Source: JBPEWY01 sp052032225
Lineage (GTDB): Bacteria; Bacteroidota; Bacteroidia; Flavobacteriales; Flavobacteriaceae
DNA length: 64,000 bases
Direction: 5' to 3'
NCBI GenBank assembly: GCA_052032225.1
Contig: JBPEWY010000042.1
Coordinates: 1-64,000 of the forward strand
Part shown: one piece after another, positions 33,617 to 41,530 of the stretch
Numbering within the stretch: the first letter of the stretch is position 1
How the letters are laid out: the number at the start of each line of letters is the position of its first letter
Program-made: the position numbers and the translations under genes
The notes under the pieces: model-generated
The model's input: the letters and a program-made list of their open reading frames with translations, nothing else
Databases searched by the model: none
What the model was told of the DNA's origin: nothing

Positions 33617-33783
33617 GCTGTTTGTTTTAGGGGTAAACAAGTTGCATGCTTACATTTAACCATTGTCAAAACTAATGTTAACTGCTTTGATTTTAGTTAG
33701 TTGTAGGCAAAAGCCTATTTTTTCATGATTGTAAATAAAAGCCATTAGTAAGATGCAACTTTTTTAAAAAGGTTGCGTAGCAT

Positions 33784-33815
33784 GAAAAAAAAATCCCGGA
33801 GTAATTTCCGGGATT
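33784..33815 (-). terminator. Terminator of recA
   Basis: On the minus strand AATCCCGGA (33815-33807) pairs perfectly with TCCGGGATT (33800-33792) and runs into a long T tract. The stem overlaps the recA stop codon (33816-33814). Confidence 0.88.
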
Positions 33816-34821
33816 AGGCAGTTACGGTTTTTATAGCTTCTTTAATTTTAGTTTCTAACTCTTCTAATAACTCCGGATTATCTTTTAGTAGTGCCTTAAC
33901 GGCATCTCTACCTTGCCCCAGTTTAGTGTCGCCATAACTAAACCAAGAACCACTCTTTTTAATAATTTCGTAATCAACACCAAGGTCAATTATTTCGCCT
34001 ACTTTAGAGATTCCTTCGTTATACATAATATCAAATTCTGCCGATTTAAACGGAGGCGCTACTTTGTTTTTTACCACTTTAACACGGGTTTTGTTTCCGG
34101 CTGCATCACCTTGTGTATTTTTAATTTGGGTAGAGCGCCTAATATCTAACCTAACCGAAGCATAGAATTTAAGGGCGTTACCACCTGTAGTTGTCTCTGG
34201 GTTGCCAAACATTACTCCAATTTTTTCACGCAATTGGTTAATAAAAATAGCTGTACACCTTGTTTTGTTAATAGTAGCGGTAAGTTTTCTTAATGCCTGA
34301 GACATTAAACGAGCATGTAGCCCCATTTTAGAATCTCCCATCTCTCCTTCTATCTCGCTCTTAGGAGTTAAAGCAGCAACAGAGTCAATCACAATAATAT
34401 CTATAGCACCAGATCTAATTAAATTATCGGCAATTTCTAATGCTTGCTCTCCGTGGTCTGGTTGAGATATAATTAAGTTATCTATATCTACTCCAAGCTT
34501 TTCTGCATAGAACCTATCAAAAGCATGTTCGGCATCAATAAAAGCTGCAATTCCTCCGGCTTTTTGAGCTTCAGCAATTGCATGTAAAGTAAGGGTTGTT
34601 TTACCGGAAGATTCCGGACCAAAAATTTCTATAATTCTGCCTCTTGGGTATCCTCCAACACCCAAGGCAACATCTAACCCTAAAGAACCGGTAGGAATAA
34701 CTTCAACTTCATCAACAGCGCTATCACCAAGCTTCATAACGGCTCCTTTGCCGTAGGTTTTATCTAGTTTGTCTAACGTAAGTTTTAAGGCTTTTAATTT
34801 TGCTTCTTTTTCAGAACTCAT
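33814..34821 (-). CDS. recA: Recombinase RecA
   Basis: Strand-exchange ATPase of homologous recombination and SOS signalling. The 335-residue protein has Walker A GPESSGKTT (68-76), Walker B region IIVIDSVAAL, the L1/L2 DNA loops (L2 with GNPETTTGGNALKFYASVRLDIRR) and the C-terminal dimer-of-filament domain. All core blocks are present. It is transcribed alone. The upstream 350 bases hold no plausible LexA box that I could identify. Confidence 0.98.
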   Translation of the reverse strand: MSSEKEAKLKALKLTLDKLDKTYGKGAVMKLGDSAVDEVEVIPTGSLGLDVALGVGGYPRGRIIEIFGPESSGKTTLTLHAIAEAQKAGGIAAFIDAEHAFDRFYAEKLGVDIDNLIISQPDHGEQALEIADNLIRSGAIDIIVIDSVAALTPKSEIEGEMGDSKMGLHARLMSQALRKLTATINKTRCTAIFINQLREKIGVMFGNPETTTGGNALKFYASVRLDIRRSTQIKNTQGDAAGNKTRVKVVKNKVAPPFKSAEFDIMYNEGISKVGEIIDLGVDYEIIKKSGSWFSYGDTKLGQGRDAVKALLKDNPELLEELETKIKEAIKTVTA

Positions 34822-34988
34822 AAGTATGGTAATAATAGTTTACATATAGGGCTAAAATACTATTTCTTTCATCAGCAAGCAATGCTCACGCAACCTTTTT
34901 TGGTTTTTTGCATCTATAGAACAAAGACACACAATAAAAGTGAAATTTTCACCCATTTATATGATTGTAAAAAATCAACTATCTGTTG

Positions 34989-34996
34989 TTTCTTTG
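34989..34996 (+). promoter_or_regulatory. Promoter -7 element of the candidate small RNA
   Basis: TTTCTTTG, the same variant as at 81-88, with TTG at 34965-34967 placed 21 bases upstream as a -33 element. Transcription would start near 35003. Confidence 0.45.
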
Positions 34997-35002
34997 CTCA
35001 GC

Positions 35003-35130
35003 AAGAGACGACTAGATGGTGGCTAACTTCGTTGTAATACGCAATGATGAAAATTAATTTTTTAAAATTAGTATTAACAACGAATTAGCTACGAAAAGCG
35101 CTTCAATTTTTTTTGAAGCGCTTTTTGTTT
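35003..35130 (+). ncRNA. Candidate structured small RNA (6S-like or new)
   Basis: The expected transcript of about 125 nt begins after a promoter-like element. It folds into a rod: 35019-35040 pairs with 35071-35092 over about 21 bp, including one G-U and two single-base bulges, one on each side. A 30-base loop (35041-35070) can itself form a small A/T hairpin. A perfect terminator stem follows at once. There is no reading frame of note. Long rods followed by a terminator recall 6S-type RNAs, and a flavobacterial 6S family is known. However, I see no large central bubble, so another RNA is possible. Confidence 0.5.
35094..35130 (+). terminator. Strong intrinsic terminator of the candidate RNA
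   Basis: AAAAGCGCTTCAA (35094-35106) pairs perfectly over 13 bp with TTGAAGCGCTTTT (35113-35125) around six T, then TGTTT. No gene precedes it on the plus strand back to the recA start (recA being on minus), so it must end a non-coding transcript. It lies just before the U32 promoter. Confidence 0.85.
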
Positions 35131-35138
35131 AAAAACCC

Positions 35139-35146
35139 TATCTTTG
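35139..35146 (+). promoter_or_regulatory. U32 peptidase promoter -7 element TATCTTTG
   Basis: A perfect TAnnTTTG followed by CA, 24 bases before the ATG at 35171. The longest frame would start at the TTG inside it (35144), so that start is rejected. Confidence 0.65.
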
Positions 35147-35170
35147 CACCCTCAAAAACAGGCTTTTATC

Positions 35171-36412
35171 ATGACACCAACTGGAAGAATAGAATTAATG
35201 GCTCCTGCCGGTAATTTCGAGGCGTTACAAGCAGCAATTGATAACGGAGCCGACTCGGTGTATTTTGGTGTAGAGCAGTTAAATATGCGCGCTCGAGCCA
35301 GCATAAACTTTAGAATAGACGATTTACCCGAAATAGCAAGAAGATGTTCTGAGAAAGGTATTAGAACATACTTAACGCTTAACACTATTATTTACGATCA
35401 CGATTTGTCTGTTATAAAAACAGTGTTGAATTCTGCTAAAGATGCCGGAATTACAGCTGTTATTGCAATGGACCAAGCAGTAATTGCCTATGCCAGACAA
35501 ATTGGAATGGAAGTGCATATTTCTACTCAAGTAAACATTACCAATATAGAAACCGTAAGGTTTTACGCAATGTTTGCAGATACAATGGTGTTGAGCCGTG
35601 AGTTAAGCTTACGCCAAGTAAAACAAATTTGCGAGCAGATTAAAAAAGAAGAAATTAAAGGGCCTTCCGGTAATCTGGTAGAAATAGAAATTTTTGGTCA
35701 CGGAGCATTATGCATGGCGGTATCAGGTAAGTGCTACTTAAGCTTACACTCGCATAACTCATCTGCAAACAGAGGGGCTTGCAAGCAAAATTGCCGTAAA
35801 AAATATACTGTGATAGATCAGGAAAGTGGTTTTGAAATTGAAATCGATAATGAGTACATGATGTCTCCAAAAGATTTATGTACGTTAGATTTTCTTGATC
35901 AAGTAATTGATGCAGGGGCTAAAGTGTTAAAAATAGAAGGAAGAGGACGTGCTCCCGAGTATGTGGCTACAGTAATAAAAACATATCGTGAAGCAATAGA
36001 TGCTTACTACGAAGGCAATTTTACGAAGGAGCGTGTTGATGAGTGGATGAACAGACTTAAAACGGTTTACAATAGAGGATTCTGGAGCGGTTATTATTTA
36101 GGGCAAAAACTTGGCGAGTGGAGTGATGGTCCGGGTTCTCAAGCAACACAAAAGAAAGTGTACATTGGTAAAGGGATGCACTATTTCCCTAAAGCCGGAA
36201 TTGCAGAATTTAAAATAGAAGCATTTGATATTAAGATTGGCGATAAAATTTTAATTACAGGCCCAACAACCGGAGTTAAAGAGCTTGAGCTTACAGAGAT
36301 GCTTGTAAACGACCAGCAGCTAGAAAAAGCTACCAAAGGAGACTCTGTAACTGTGCCAACCGGATTTAGAGTCAGACCATCAGACAAACTATATAAAATA
36401 GTACCGGCCTAA
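35171..36412 (+). CDS. U32 family protein, TrhP-like
   Basis: A 413-residue member of the 'peptidase U32' family. It opens IELMAPAGNFEALQAAIDNGADSVYFG (8-34) and has the conserved cysteine block around GALCMAVSGKCYLS, NRGACKQNCRKKY (cluster ligands by analogy) and a C-terminal barrel (about 330-413). Despite the name, close relatives (E. coli TrhP/YegQ, RlhA) hydroxylate RNA bases, making 5-hydroxyuridine in tRNA or 5-hydroxycytidine in 23S rRNA, using prephenate-derived chemistry and Fe-S support. TrhP is the better fit by length. Its stop shares one base with the ferredoxin start, suggesting an electron donor. Confidence 0.82.
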   Translation: MTPTGRIELMAPAGNFEALQAAIDNGADSVYFGVEQLNMRARASINFRIDDLPEIARRCSEKGIRTYLTLNTIIYDHDLSVIKTVLNSAKDAGITAVIAMDQAVIAYARQIGMEVHISTQVNITNIETVRFYAMFADTMVLSRELSLRQVKQICEQIKKEEIKGPSGNLVEIEIFGHGALCMAVSGKCYLSLHSHNSSANRGACKQNCRKKYTVIDQESGFEIEIDNEYMMSPKDLCTLDFLDQVIDAGAKVLKIEGRGRAPEYVATVIKTYREAIDAYYEGNFTKERVDEWMNRLKTVYNRGFWSGYYLGQKLGEWSDGPGSQATQKKVYIGKGMHYFPKAGIAEFKIEAFDIKIGDKILITGPTTGVKELELTEMLVNDQQLEKATKGDSVTVPTGFRVRPSDKLYKIVPA

Positions 36413-36642
36413 TGGTAATTGTTACACTGCAAAGAGACAAATGTATAGGTTGTAATTACTGTGTAGAGCTTGCACCTGCACACTTTAGAATGTCTAAAAA
36501 AGACGGTAAAAGTGTTTTGCTGGGGTCAAAAGAAAAAAAAGGGTTTTACACCGTAAAAATAAACGATGAATCTGTATTTAATGAATGTGATCAAGCCCAA
36601 AAAGCTTGTCCGGTTAAAATAATTACCACCAAAAAAATATAA
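36412..36642 (+). CDS. Single-cluster [4Fe-4S] ferredoxin
   Basis: A 76-residue electron carrier with ligands C11, C14, C17 (CIGCNYC) and C66 in CPV, giving one [4Fe-4S] cluster. An extra C59 is not part of the motif. This is the short ferredoxin type, not the two-cluster one. It is coupled to the U32 gene by a 1-base stop/start overlap, so it most likely supplies electrons to that protein (inference). A terminator follows 27 bases after the stop. Confidence 0.88.
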   Translation: MVIVTLQRDKCIGCNYCVELAPAHFRMSKKDGKSVLLGSKEKKGFYTVKINDESVFNECDQAQKACPVKIITTKKI

Positions 36643-36668
36643 TAGCGTTATAATTTACAAAAAGCAAG

Positions 36669-36700
36669 GTAAGGGTCTCTTTAGAGACCTTTACTTTTTA
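36669..36700 (+). terminator. Terminator of the U32-ferredoxin operon
   Basis: GTAAGGGTCTC (36669-36679) pairs with GAGACCTTTAC (36684-36694), with one G-U, around TTTA and runs into TTTTTA. Confidence 0.8.
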
Positions 36701-36701
36701 C

Positions 36702-36709
36702 TACTTTTG
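36702..36709 (+). promoter_or_regulatory. ricT promoter -7 element TACTTTTG
   Basis: A perfect TAnnTTTG followed by CA, directly after the ferredoxin terminator. It predicts a leader of about 130 nt before the ricT ATG at 36846. Confidence 0.6.
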
Positions 36710-36710
36710 C

Positions 36711-36829
36711 AAAACCTAATTTGTGCTAAAAACAAGGTGCAAAGTTTAGGTTTTAGTTATAGATAATTAATAGTATCTTTACTTTTTATAATTAATTACG
36801 AACCTTTACCGGCATTACTTAATGCTGGT
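36711..36829 (+). promoter_or_regulatory. Structured ricT leader
   Basis: Two inverted repeats lie in the predicted 5' leader. AAAACCTAA (36711-36719) pairs perfectly with TTAGGTTTT (36746-36754), and ACCGGCATT (36808-36816) pairs with AATGCTGGT (36821-36829), with one G-U, ending 16 bases before the ATG. The second could affect ribosome access. No known riboswitch is recognised. Confidence 0.4.
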
Positions 36830-36845
36830 TCAATATATAATAAAT

Positions 36846-38003
36846 ATGGGTTGTACAAGTTGTACTTCCGGAAAGAACGGGTTACCTAAAGGATGTAAAA
36901 ACAACGGTACTTGTGGTGCCGACAGCTGTAATAAATTAACTGTTTTTAATTGGCTTTCAAACATGTCTTTGCCCAATGGGCAAAAACCATTTGATTGTGT
37001 TGAGGTACGGTTTAAAAACAGTAGAAAACATTTTTATCGTGTGCCGGAAAACATATCACTTTCTATAGGTGATATTGTTGCAACAGAGGCTTCACCGGGG
37101 CACGATGTAGGTATTGTAACCCTAACCGGAGAGCTGGTTAAAGTACAAATGCGCAAGAAAAATGTAGATTGGAAAGACGATACACTTCCTAAAATTTACA
37201 GAAAGGCAACACAAAAAGATATTGACGTTTGGAGTGCCTCTAGAGATAGAGAAAAAGCTGTGCAAAAAGAAGCCAGAGAATTAGCCTTGCGTTTAAATTT
37301 AGAAATGAAAATTTCTGATGTAGAGTTTCAAGGAGATGGCTCTAAAGCTACATTTTATTATACAGCAGAAGACAGGGTAGATTTTAGACAGCTTATAAAA
37401 GACATGGCTAAAGCCTTTGGCGTTAGAATAGAAATGCGCCAAATAGGGTATCGTCAAGAAGCAGCAAGATTAGGCGGAATAGGGTCTTGCGGAAGAGAGC
37501 TCTGCTGCTCTACATGGTTAACAGATTTCAGATCGGTTAACACAGCATCGGCTCGCTACCAACAACTTTCGTTAAACCCACAAAAATTGGCGGGACAATG
37601 TGGTAAGCTAAAATGCTGTTTAAATTATGAGCTCGACACGTATTTAGATGCGTTGGCTCACTTCCCAAATCAAGATGTTAAATTATTAACCGAGAAAGGA
37701 GAAGCAAGCTGTCAGAAAATAGATATTTTTAAAGGATTACTTTGGTATGCGTATGATGAAAATAGCGCAAACTGGCATAAGCTTACCGTAGAGCAGGTAA
37801 AAGAAATTCAGGAGTTAAACAAAAAAAACAAGAAAATTGCCAGCTTAGAAGAATACGCATCAGATCTTATGGCAGAACAAAGTAAAACCGACTTTGAAAA
37901 TGTGGTTGGTCAAGATAGTTTAACGCGTTTTGATAAGCCTAAAAACAAACGAAGAACCAAAAACAAACATCGTAGAACAAAACGCAAACCTAAACGTAAA
38001 TAA
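36846..38003 (+). CDS. ricT: RicT/PSP1 family protein
   Basis: A 385-residue protein with a cysteine-rich N-terminus (C3, C6, C17, C23, C28), the PSP1 domain (about 85-260) with GIGSCGRELCCSTWL and GQCGKLKCCLNYE, and a very basic C-terminal tail. In Bacillus the RicT-RicA-RicF complex carries Fe-S clusters and promotes RNase Y mRNA processing. RicA and RicF are not seen here. The N-terminal cysteine set is typical of Bacteroidota homologues. The first ATG of the longer frame (36822) would put the conserved MGCTSC start internal, so 36846 is used. Its stop is adjacent to gldH. Confidence 0.85.
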   Translation: MGCTSCTSGKNGLPKGCKNNGTCGADSCNKLTVFNWLSNMSLPNGQKPFDCVEVRFKNSRKHFYRVPENISLSIGDIVATEASPGHDVGIVTLTGELVKVQMRKKNVDWKDDTLPKIYRKATQKDIDVWSASRDREKAVQKEARELALRLNLEMKISDVEFQGDGSKATFYYTAEDRVDFRQLIKDMAKAFGVRIEMRQIGYRQEAARLGGIGSCGRELCCSTWLTDFRSVNTASARYQQLSLNPQKLAGQCGKLKCCLNYELDTYLDALAHFPNQDVKLLTEKGEASCQKIDIFKGLLWYAYDENSANWHKLTVEQVKEIQELNKKNKKIASLEEYASDLMAEQSKTDFENVVGQDSLTRFDKPKNKRRTKNKHRRTKRKPKRK

Positions 38004-38488
38004 TGAGAGTAAAAGCATTGTTAAGCCTTTTATTTATAGTTTTGGCAGCTTGTAACACCAATACGGTTTACACAGCTTACAAACCTATTGCAAAGGCGCA
38101 ATGGCATAAAGATAGCGTAGTGTCTTTTACAATAACTCCAAAAGACACCATCCAACACCATAATTTATTCGTACATATTAGAAATAATGAAACCTATGCT
38201 TACAGCAATTTATTTTTAATTGTGAGCATGAATTTTCCAGACGGAAATACCGTTGTAGATACCTTAGAGTACGCCATGGCTAAACCCAATGGAGAATGGT
38301 TGGGCACCGGAGTTACTTCGGTTAAAGAAAATAAACTTTGGTACAAAGAAAATATTATCTTCCCTACTCAAGGAGAATACAAAGTATCTATTAGCCATGC
38401 TATGCGAAAAAAGGGTGCAGTTAAAGGTATAGAAGCGTTACAAGGTATTACTGATGTAGGTTTTGAAATAGAAAAATCAGAAGAATAG
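38003..38488 (+). CDS. gldH: Gliding motility lipoprotein GldH
   Basis: A 161-residue lipoprotein (signal ending LAAC, Cys17) required for gliding in Flavobacterium johnsoniae. The mature domain has the GldH pattern HNLFVHIRNNETYAYSNLFLIVSMNFPDG (about 53-81) and a terminal DVGFEIEK. The location between ricT and a class A penicillin-binding protein is the conserved flavobacterial arrangement. Its start overlaps the ricT stop by one base. The biochemical role is unknown; it is thought to belong to the gliding apparatus in the periplasm. Confidence 0.85.
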   Translation: MRVKALLSLLFIVLAACNTNTVYTAYKPIAKAQWHKDSVVSFTITPKDTIQHHNLFVHIRNNETYAYSNLFLIVSMNFPDGNTVVDTLEYAMAKPNGEWLGTGVTSVKENKLWYKENIIFPTQGEYKVSISHAMRKKGAVKGIEALQGITDVGFEIEKSEE

Positions 38489-38497
38489 ATTAAAACT

Positions 38498-40813
38498 ATG
38501 TCCCGAAAAAAAAAACAAAAAAAAACAACATCGTTCACCCAATATCTTAAATGGATTTGGGGAGCATTTTTTGGCGGAATTCTATTAGTAGCATTTATCT
38601 TTTTACTCGCCTCATGGGGAGTTTTTGGCGAAATGCCAACGTTTGAACGCTTAGAGAATCCACAAACTAACTTAGCTACAGAAATAATCTCTTCAGATGG
38701 TGTTACTTTAGGAAAATATTATTTAGATGATAACCGTACTCCGGTAGCCTACAAAGACCTTCCCGAGCATTTAGTACAAGCCTTAGTTGCTACAGAAGAT
38801 GAGCGCTATTTTGAGCATTCCGGTATAGACGCCAGAGGAACCCTTAGAGCGATAGTTTTTTTAGGAAAAAAAGGGGGGGCAAGTACCATTACACAGCAAT
38901 TAGCAAAACAACTTTTTCACGGTACAAGCACCAGAGGTTGGCGCAGATACACCCAAAAAATTAAGGAATGGATTATTGCCACACGCTTAGAAAGAAGCTA
39001 TACCAAGCAAGAAATTATAGCGATGTATTTAAACATTTACGACTTTAATTATTTTGCAGATGGTATACGCTCGGCATCAAGAATATATTTTGGTAAAGAG
39101 CCCAAAGATTTAAAAATAGAAGAAGCAGCCGTTTTAGTTGGCATGCTTAAAAACTCATCGTTGTACGACCCTATTAAAAGGCCTGAATTAGTTACCCAAC
39201 GAAGAAATGTGGTGTTTAGGCAAATGGAGCGTAACGATTTTATAACCGAGAAAGAGAAAGATTCTTTACAAGCACTTCCGTTAGAAATTAACTTCAATCC
39301 GGAGTCTCACAAAGAAGGCTTAGCTACTTATTTTAGAATGTATTTGCAAGGTTTTTTAAACGATTGGATCGCTAAAAATCCTAAGCCGGACGGTAGTAAA
39401 TACAATTTATATTTAGATGGCTTAAAAGTTTATACAACCATAGATTCTCGCATGCAAAAATATGCCGAAGAGTCTGTTGCAGAACACATGAAAAGGCTTC
39501 AAGCAGAATTTTTTGTACAAAACACACCACAACGCAATCCAACAGCACCATTTGTTGGATTAGAGCAACATGAAATAGATAGGATTTACAGAAGAGCGAT
39601 GCGACAATCTGAGCGCTGGCGAAAAATGAAAGCCATGGGCAAATCAGAAAAAGAAATAGAAGCATCTTTTAAGAAAAAAACCGAAATGAAAATTTTCACC
39701 TGGGACGGTGAAAAAGATACTATAATGACTCCGCTAGATTCTATTAGACATTATAAGTTTTACTTGCGTGCCGCACTAATGTCTATGGAGCCACAAACCG
39801 GACATGTAAAAGCGTGGGTTGGAGGTATTAACTATAAACATTTTCAGTACGATCAGGTTATTCAGGGAGCACGCCAAGCAGGCTCTACCTTTAAACCTTT
39901 TGTTTATGCAGCAGCAGTTGATCAGTTACAGCTTTCACCATGCGATAGTTTGCCGGATGTATTACACTGTATAGAAGCAAACAAATATGGTAATCCGGAG
40001 CCATGGTGCCCTAAAAACTCTAATGGTAAATATTCCGGAAAAAAAATGACATTAAAGTATGCGCTTGCAAACTCTGTAAACACAATTACAGCGCGTTTAA
40101 TGGATAGGATTGGTCCGGAGCCGGTAATTAAAATTGCAAAAAACATGGGGATAAAAGGCGAAATTCCACCAGTCCCTTCTATAGCTTTAGGAACACCAGA
40201 TTTAACCGTGTACGAGATGGTTGGAGCTTACGGTACATTTGCCAATCAAGGGGTATACGTAAAACCGGTTATGGTAACCCGTATAGAAGACAGAAACGGT
40301 ACGGTTCTTTACGAGTATGTACCGGAAACAAAAGATGTTTTAAGTAAAGAAGTTGCGTATGTAATGGTAGATTTACTTAAAGGAGTTACAGAAAGTGGTT
40401 CTGGTGCAAGACTAAAACACGAGTTTGCAGTAAACAGAGCAGAGTATAAAAAAATTATTACCGGGTATCCTTATAAACTAACCAATCCAATAGCCGGAAA
40501 AACCGGAACTACACAAAACCAAAGTGACGGTTGGTTTATGGGAATGGTGCCTAATTTAGTTACAGGTGTTTGGGTTGGTGGCGAAGAAAGAGCAACACAT
40601 TTTAAAAGTATAATATATGGCCAGGGAGCAGCAATGGCGTTACCAATTTGGGGATTGTACATGAAAAAATGTTATGCAGACCAAGAGTTAAACGTGTCTA
40701 AAGAAGATTTTGAAGCTCCGGAAGAGCTAACTATAAATTTAGATTGTACTGCAATACCCGAAACAAACAAAGAAGAAAACAAAGAAGATACGTTAGAAGA
40801 GATAGACTTTTAA
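38498..40813 (+). CDS. mrcA: Class A penicillin-binding protein 1A
   Basis: A bifunctional peptidoglycan synthase of 771 residues. It has a short cytosolic tail rich in lysine, one membrane helix (about 18-40), a GT51 glycosyltransferase domain (ATEDERYFEHSGID, then GASTITQQLAKQLF, about 95-145), and a transpeptidase domain with SxxK in AGSTFKPF, SxN in ANSVNT and KTG in GKTGTTQ. All catalytic residues are present. The C-terminal tail is acidic. It is 9 bases after gldH and 12 bases before the CoA-transferase genes, so envelope and CoA genes appear to share a transcript. Confidence 0.95.
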   Translation: MSRKKKQKKTTSFTQYLKWIWGAFFGGILLVAFIFLLASWGVFGEMPTFERLENPQTNLATEIISSDGVTLGKYYLDDNRTPVAYKDLPEHLVQALVATEDERYFEHSGIDARGTLRAIVFLGKKGGASTITQQLAKQLFHGTSTRGWRRYTQKIKEWIIATRLERSYTKQEIIAMYLNIYDFNYFADGIRSASRIYFGKEPKDLKIEEAAVLVGMLKNSSLYDPIKRPELVTQRRNVVFRQMERNDFITEKEKDSLQALPLEINFNPESHKEGLATYFRMYLQGFLNDWIAKNPKPDGSKYNLYLDGLKVYTTIDSRMQKYAEESVAEHMKRLQAEFFVQNTPQRNPTAPFVGLEQHEIDRIYRRAMRQSERWRKMKAMGKSEKEIEASFKKKTEMKIFTWDGEKDTIMTPLDSIRHYKFYLRAALMSMEPQTGHVKAWVGGINYKHFQYDQVIQGARQAGSTFKPFVYAAAVDQLQLSPCDSLPDVLHCIEANKYGNPEPWCPKNSNGKYSGKKMTLKYALANSVNTITARLMDRIGPEPVIKIAKNMGIKGEIPPVPSIALGTPDLTVYEMVGAYGTFANQGVYVKPVMVTRIEDRNGTVLYEYVPETKDVLSKEVAYVMVDLLKGVTESGSGARLKHEFAVNRAEYKKIITGYPYKLTNPIAGKTGTTQNQSDGWFMGMVPNLVTGVWVGGEERATHFKSIIYGQGAAMALPIWGLYMKKCYADQELNVSKEDFEAPEELTINLDCTAIPETNKEENKEDTLEEIDF

Positions 40814-40825
40814 AAACTTATAAAA

Positions 40826-41527
40826 ATGATACGTAAAACGGTAGCTAATGCTCAAGAAGCACTACAAGGCGTTAAAAGTGGCATGACATTCATGTTAGGC
40901 GGATTTGGTTTATGTGGTATTCCCGAAAATGCTATTGCCGAGTTAGTGCGTCTTGGTGTTAATAATCTTACCTGTATTTCTAATAATGCCGGTGTAGACG
41001 ATTTTGGTTTGGGTTTATTACTACAAAAACATCAAATCAAAAAAATGATTTCGTCTTATGTTGGCGAAAATGATGAGTTTGAGCGACAAATGTTAAGCGG
41101 AGAACTTGAAGTAGAACTAATACCGCAAGGAACGCTAGCAGAACGTTGTAGAGCGGCACAACATGGTATTCCGGCTTTTTACACTCCCGCCGGATATGGT
41201 ACGGAAGTAGCAGAAGGTAAAGAAACAAGAGAGTTTAATGGTAAAATGTATGTTTTAGAGCATGCCTTTAAAGCCGACTTTGCTTTTGTAAAAGCTTGGA
41301 AAGGAGATGAGGCCGGCAATTTAATTTTTAAAGGTACCGCCAGAAATTTTAATCCCTGTATGGCAGGAGCAGCTAAAATTACTGTAGCAGAAGTAGAAGA
41401 GCTGGTTCCGGCAGGAAGTTTAGATCCGAATCAGATTCATATTCCCGGAATCTTTGTGCAACGAATTTTTAAAGGAGAAAACTACGAGAAACGAATAGAA
41501 CAGCGTACTGTTCGAAAAAGAAATTAA
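40826..41527 (+). CDS. scoA: 3-oxoacid/acyl CoA-transferase subunit A
   Basis: Alpha subunit of a family I CoA-transferase, 233 residues, with GGFGLCGIPENAI (26-38), the glycine-rich PAGYGTEVAEGKETREF block and FNPCMAGAAKITVAEVEE. With subunit B, encoded 3 bases later, it would move CoA between succinyl-CoA and acetoacetate or related acids in ketone-body or short-chain acid use. The exact substrate is not fixed by sequence. It follows mrcA by 12 bases. Confidence 0.93.
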   Translation: MIRKTVANAQEALQGVKSGMTFMLGGFGLCGIPENAIAELVRLGVNNLTCISNNAGVDDFGLGLLLQKHQIKKMISSYVGENDEFERQMLSGELEVELIPQGTLAERCRAAQHGIPAFYTPAGYGTEVAEGKETREFNGKMYVLEHAFKADFAFVKAWKGDEAGNLIFKGTARNFNPCMAGAAKITVAEVEELVPAGSLDPNQIHIPGIFVQRIFKGENYEKRIEQRTVRKRN

Positions 41528-41530
41528 GGT

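Larger units (their letters stand above)
34822..35170. other. Intergenic region recA - U32 peptidase
   Basis: 349 bases without a long coding frame, between the recA start (minus) and the U32 start (plus). It contains the recA promoter side (34822-34900, no clean TAnnTTTG; TATTTTAG on the minus strand is the nearest match), a candidate small RNA with its own promoter and terminator (34989-35130), and the U32 promoter (35139-35146). GTGAAATTTTCAC, a short palindrome near 34940, is also present. Confidence 0.7.

Noticed and set aside
33758..33779. Hairpin GCAAC...GTTGC between recA and the sigma operon lipoprotein
   Set aside because: It pairs over 10 bp but has no clear place as terminator or operator; probably part of the lipoprotein leader.
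35019..35092. Miniature transposable element (22-base inverted repeats)
   Set aside because: No target-site duplication flanks the repeats, and a promoter and terminator frame them, so a structured RNA fits better.
36710..36845. Possible riboswitch in the ricT leader
   Set aside because: Hairpins are present but no known ligand-binding core is recognised; kept only as a structured leader.
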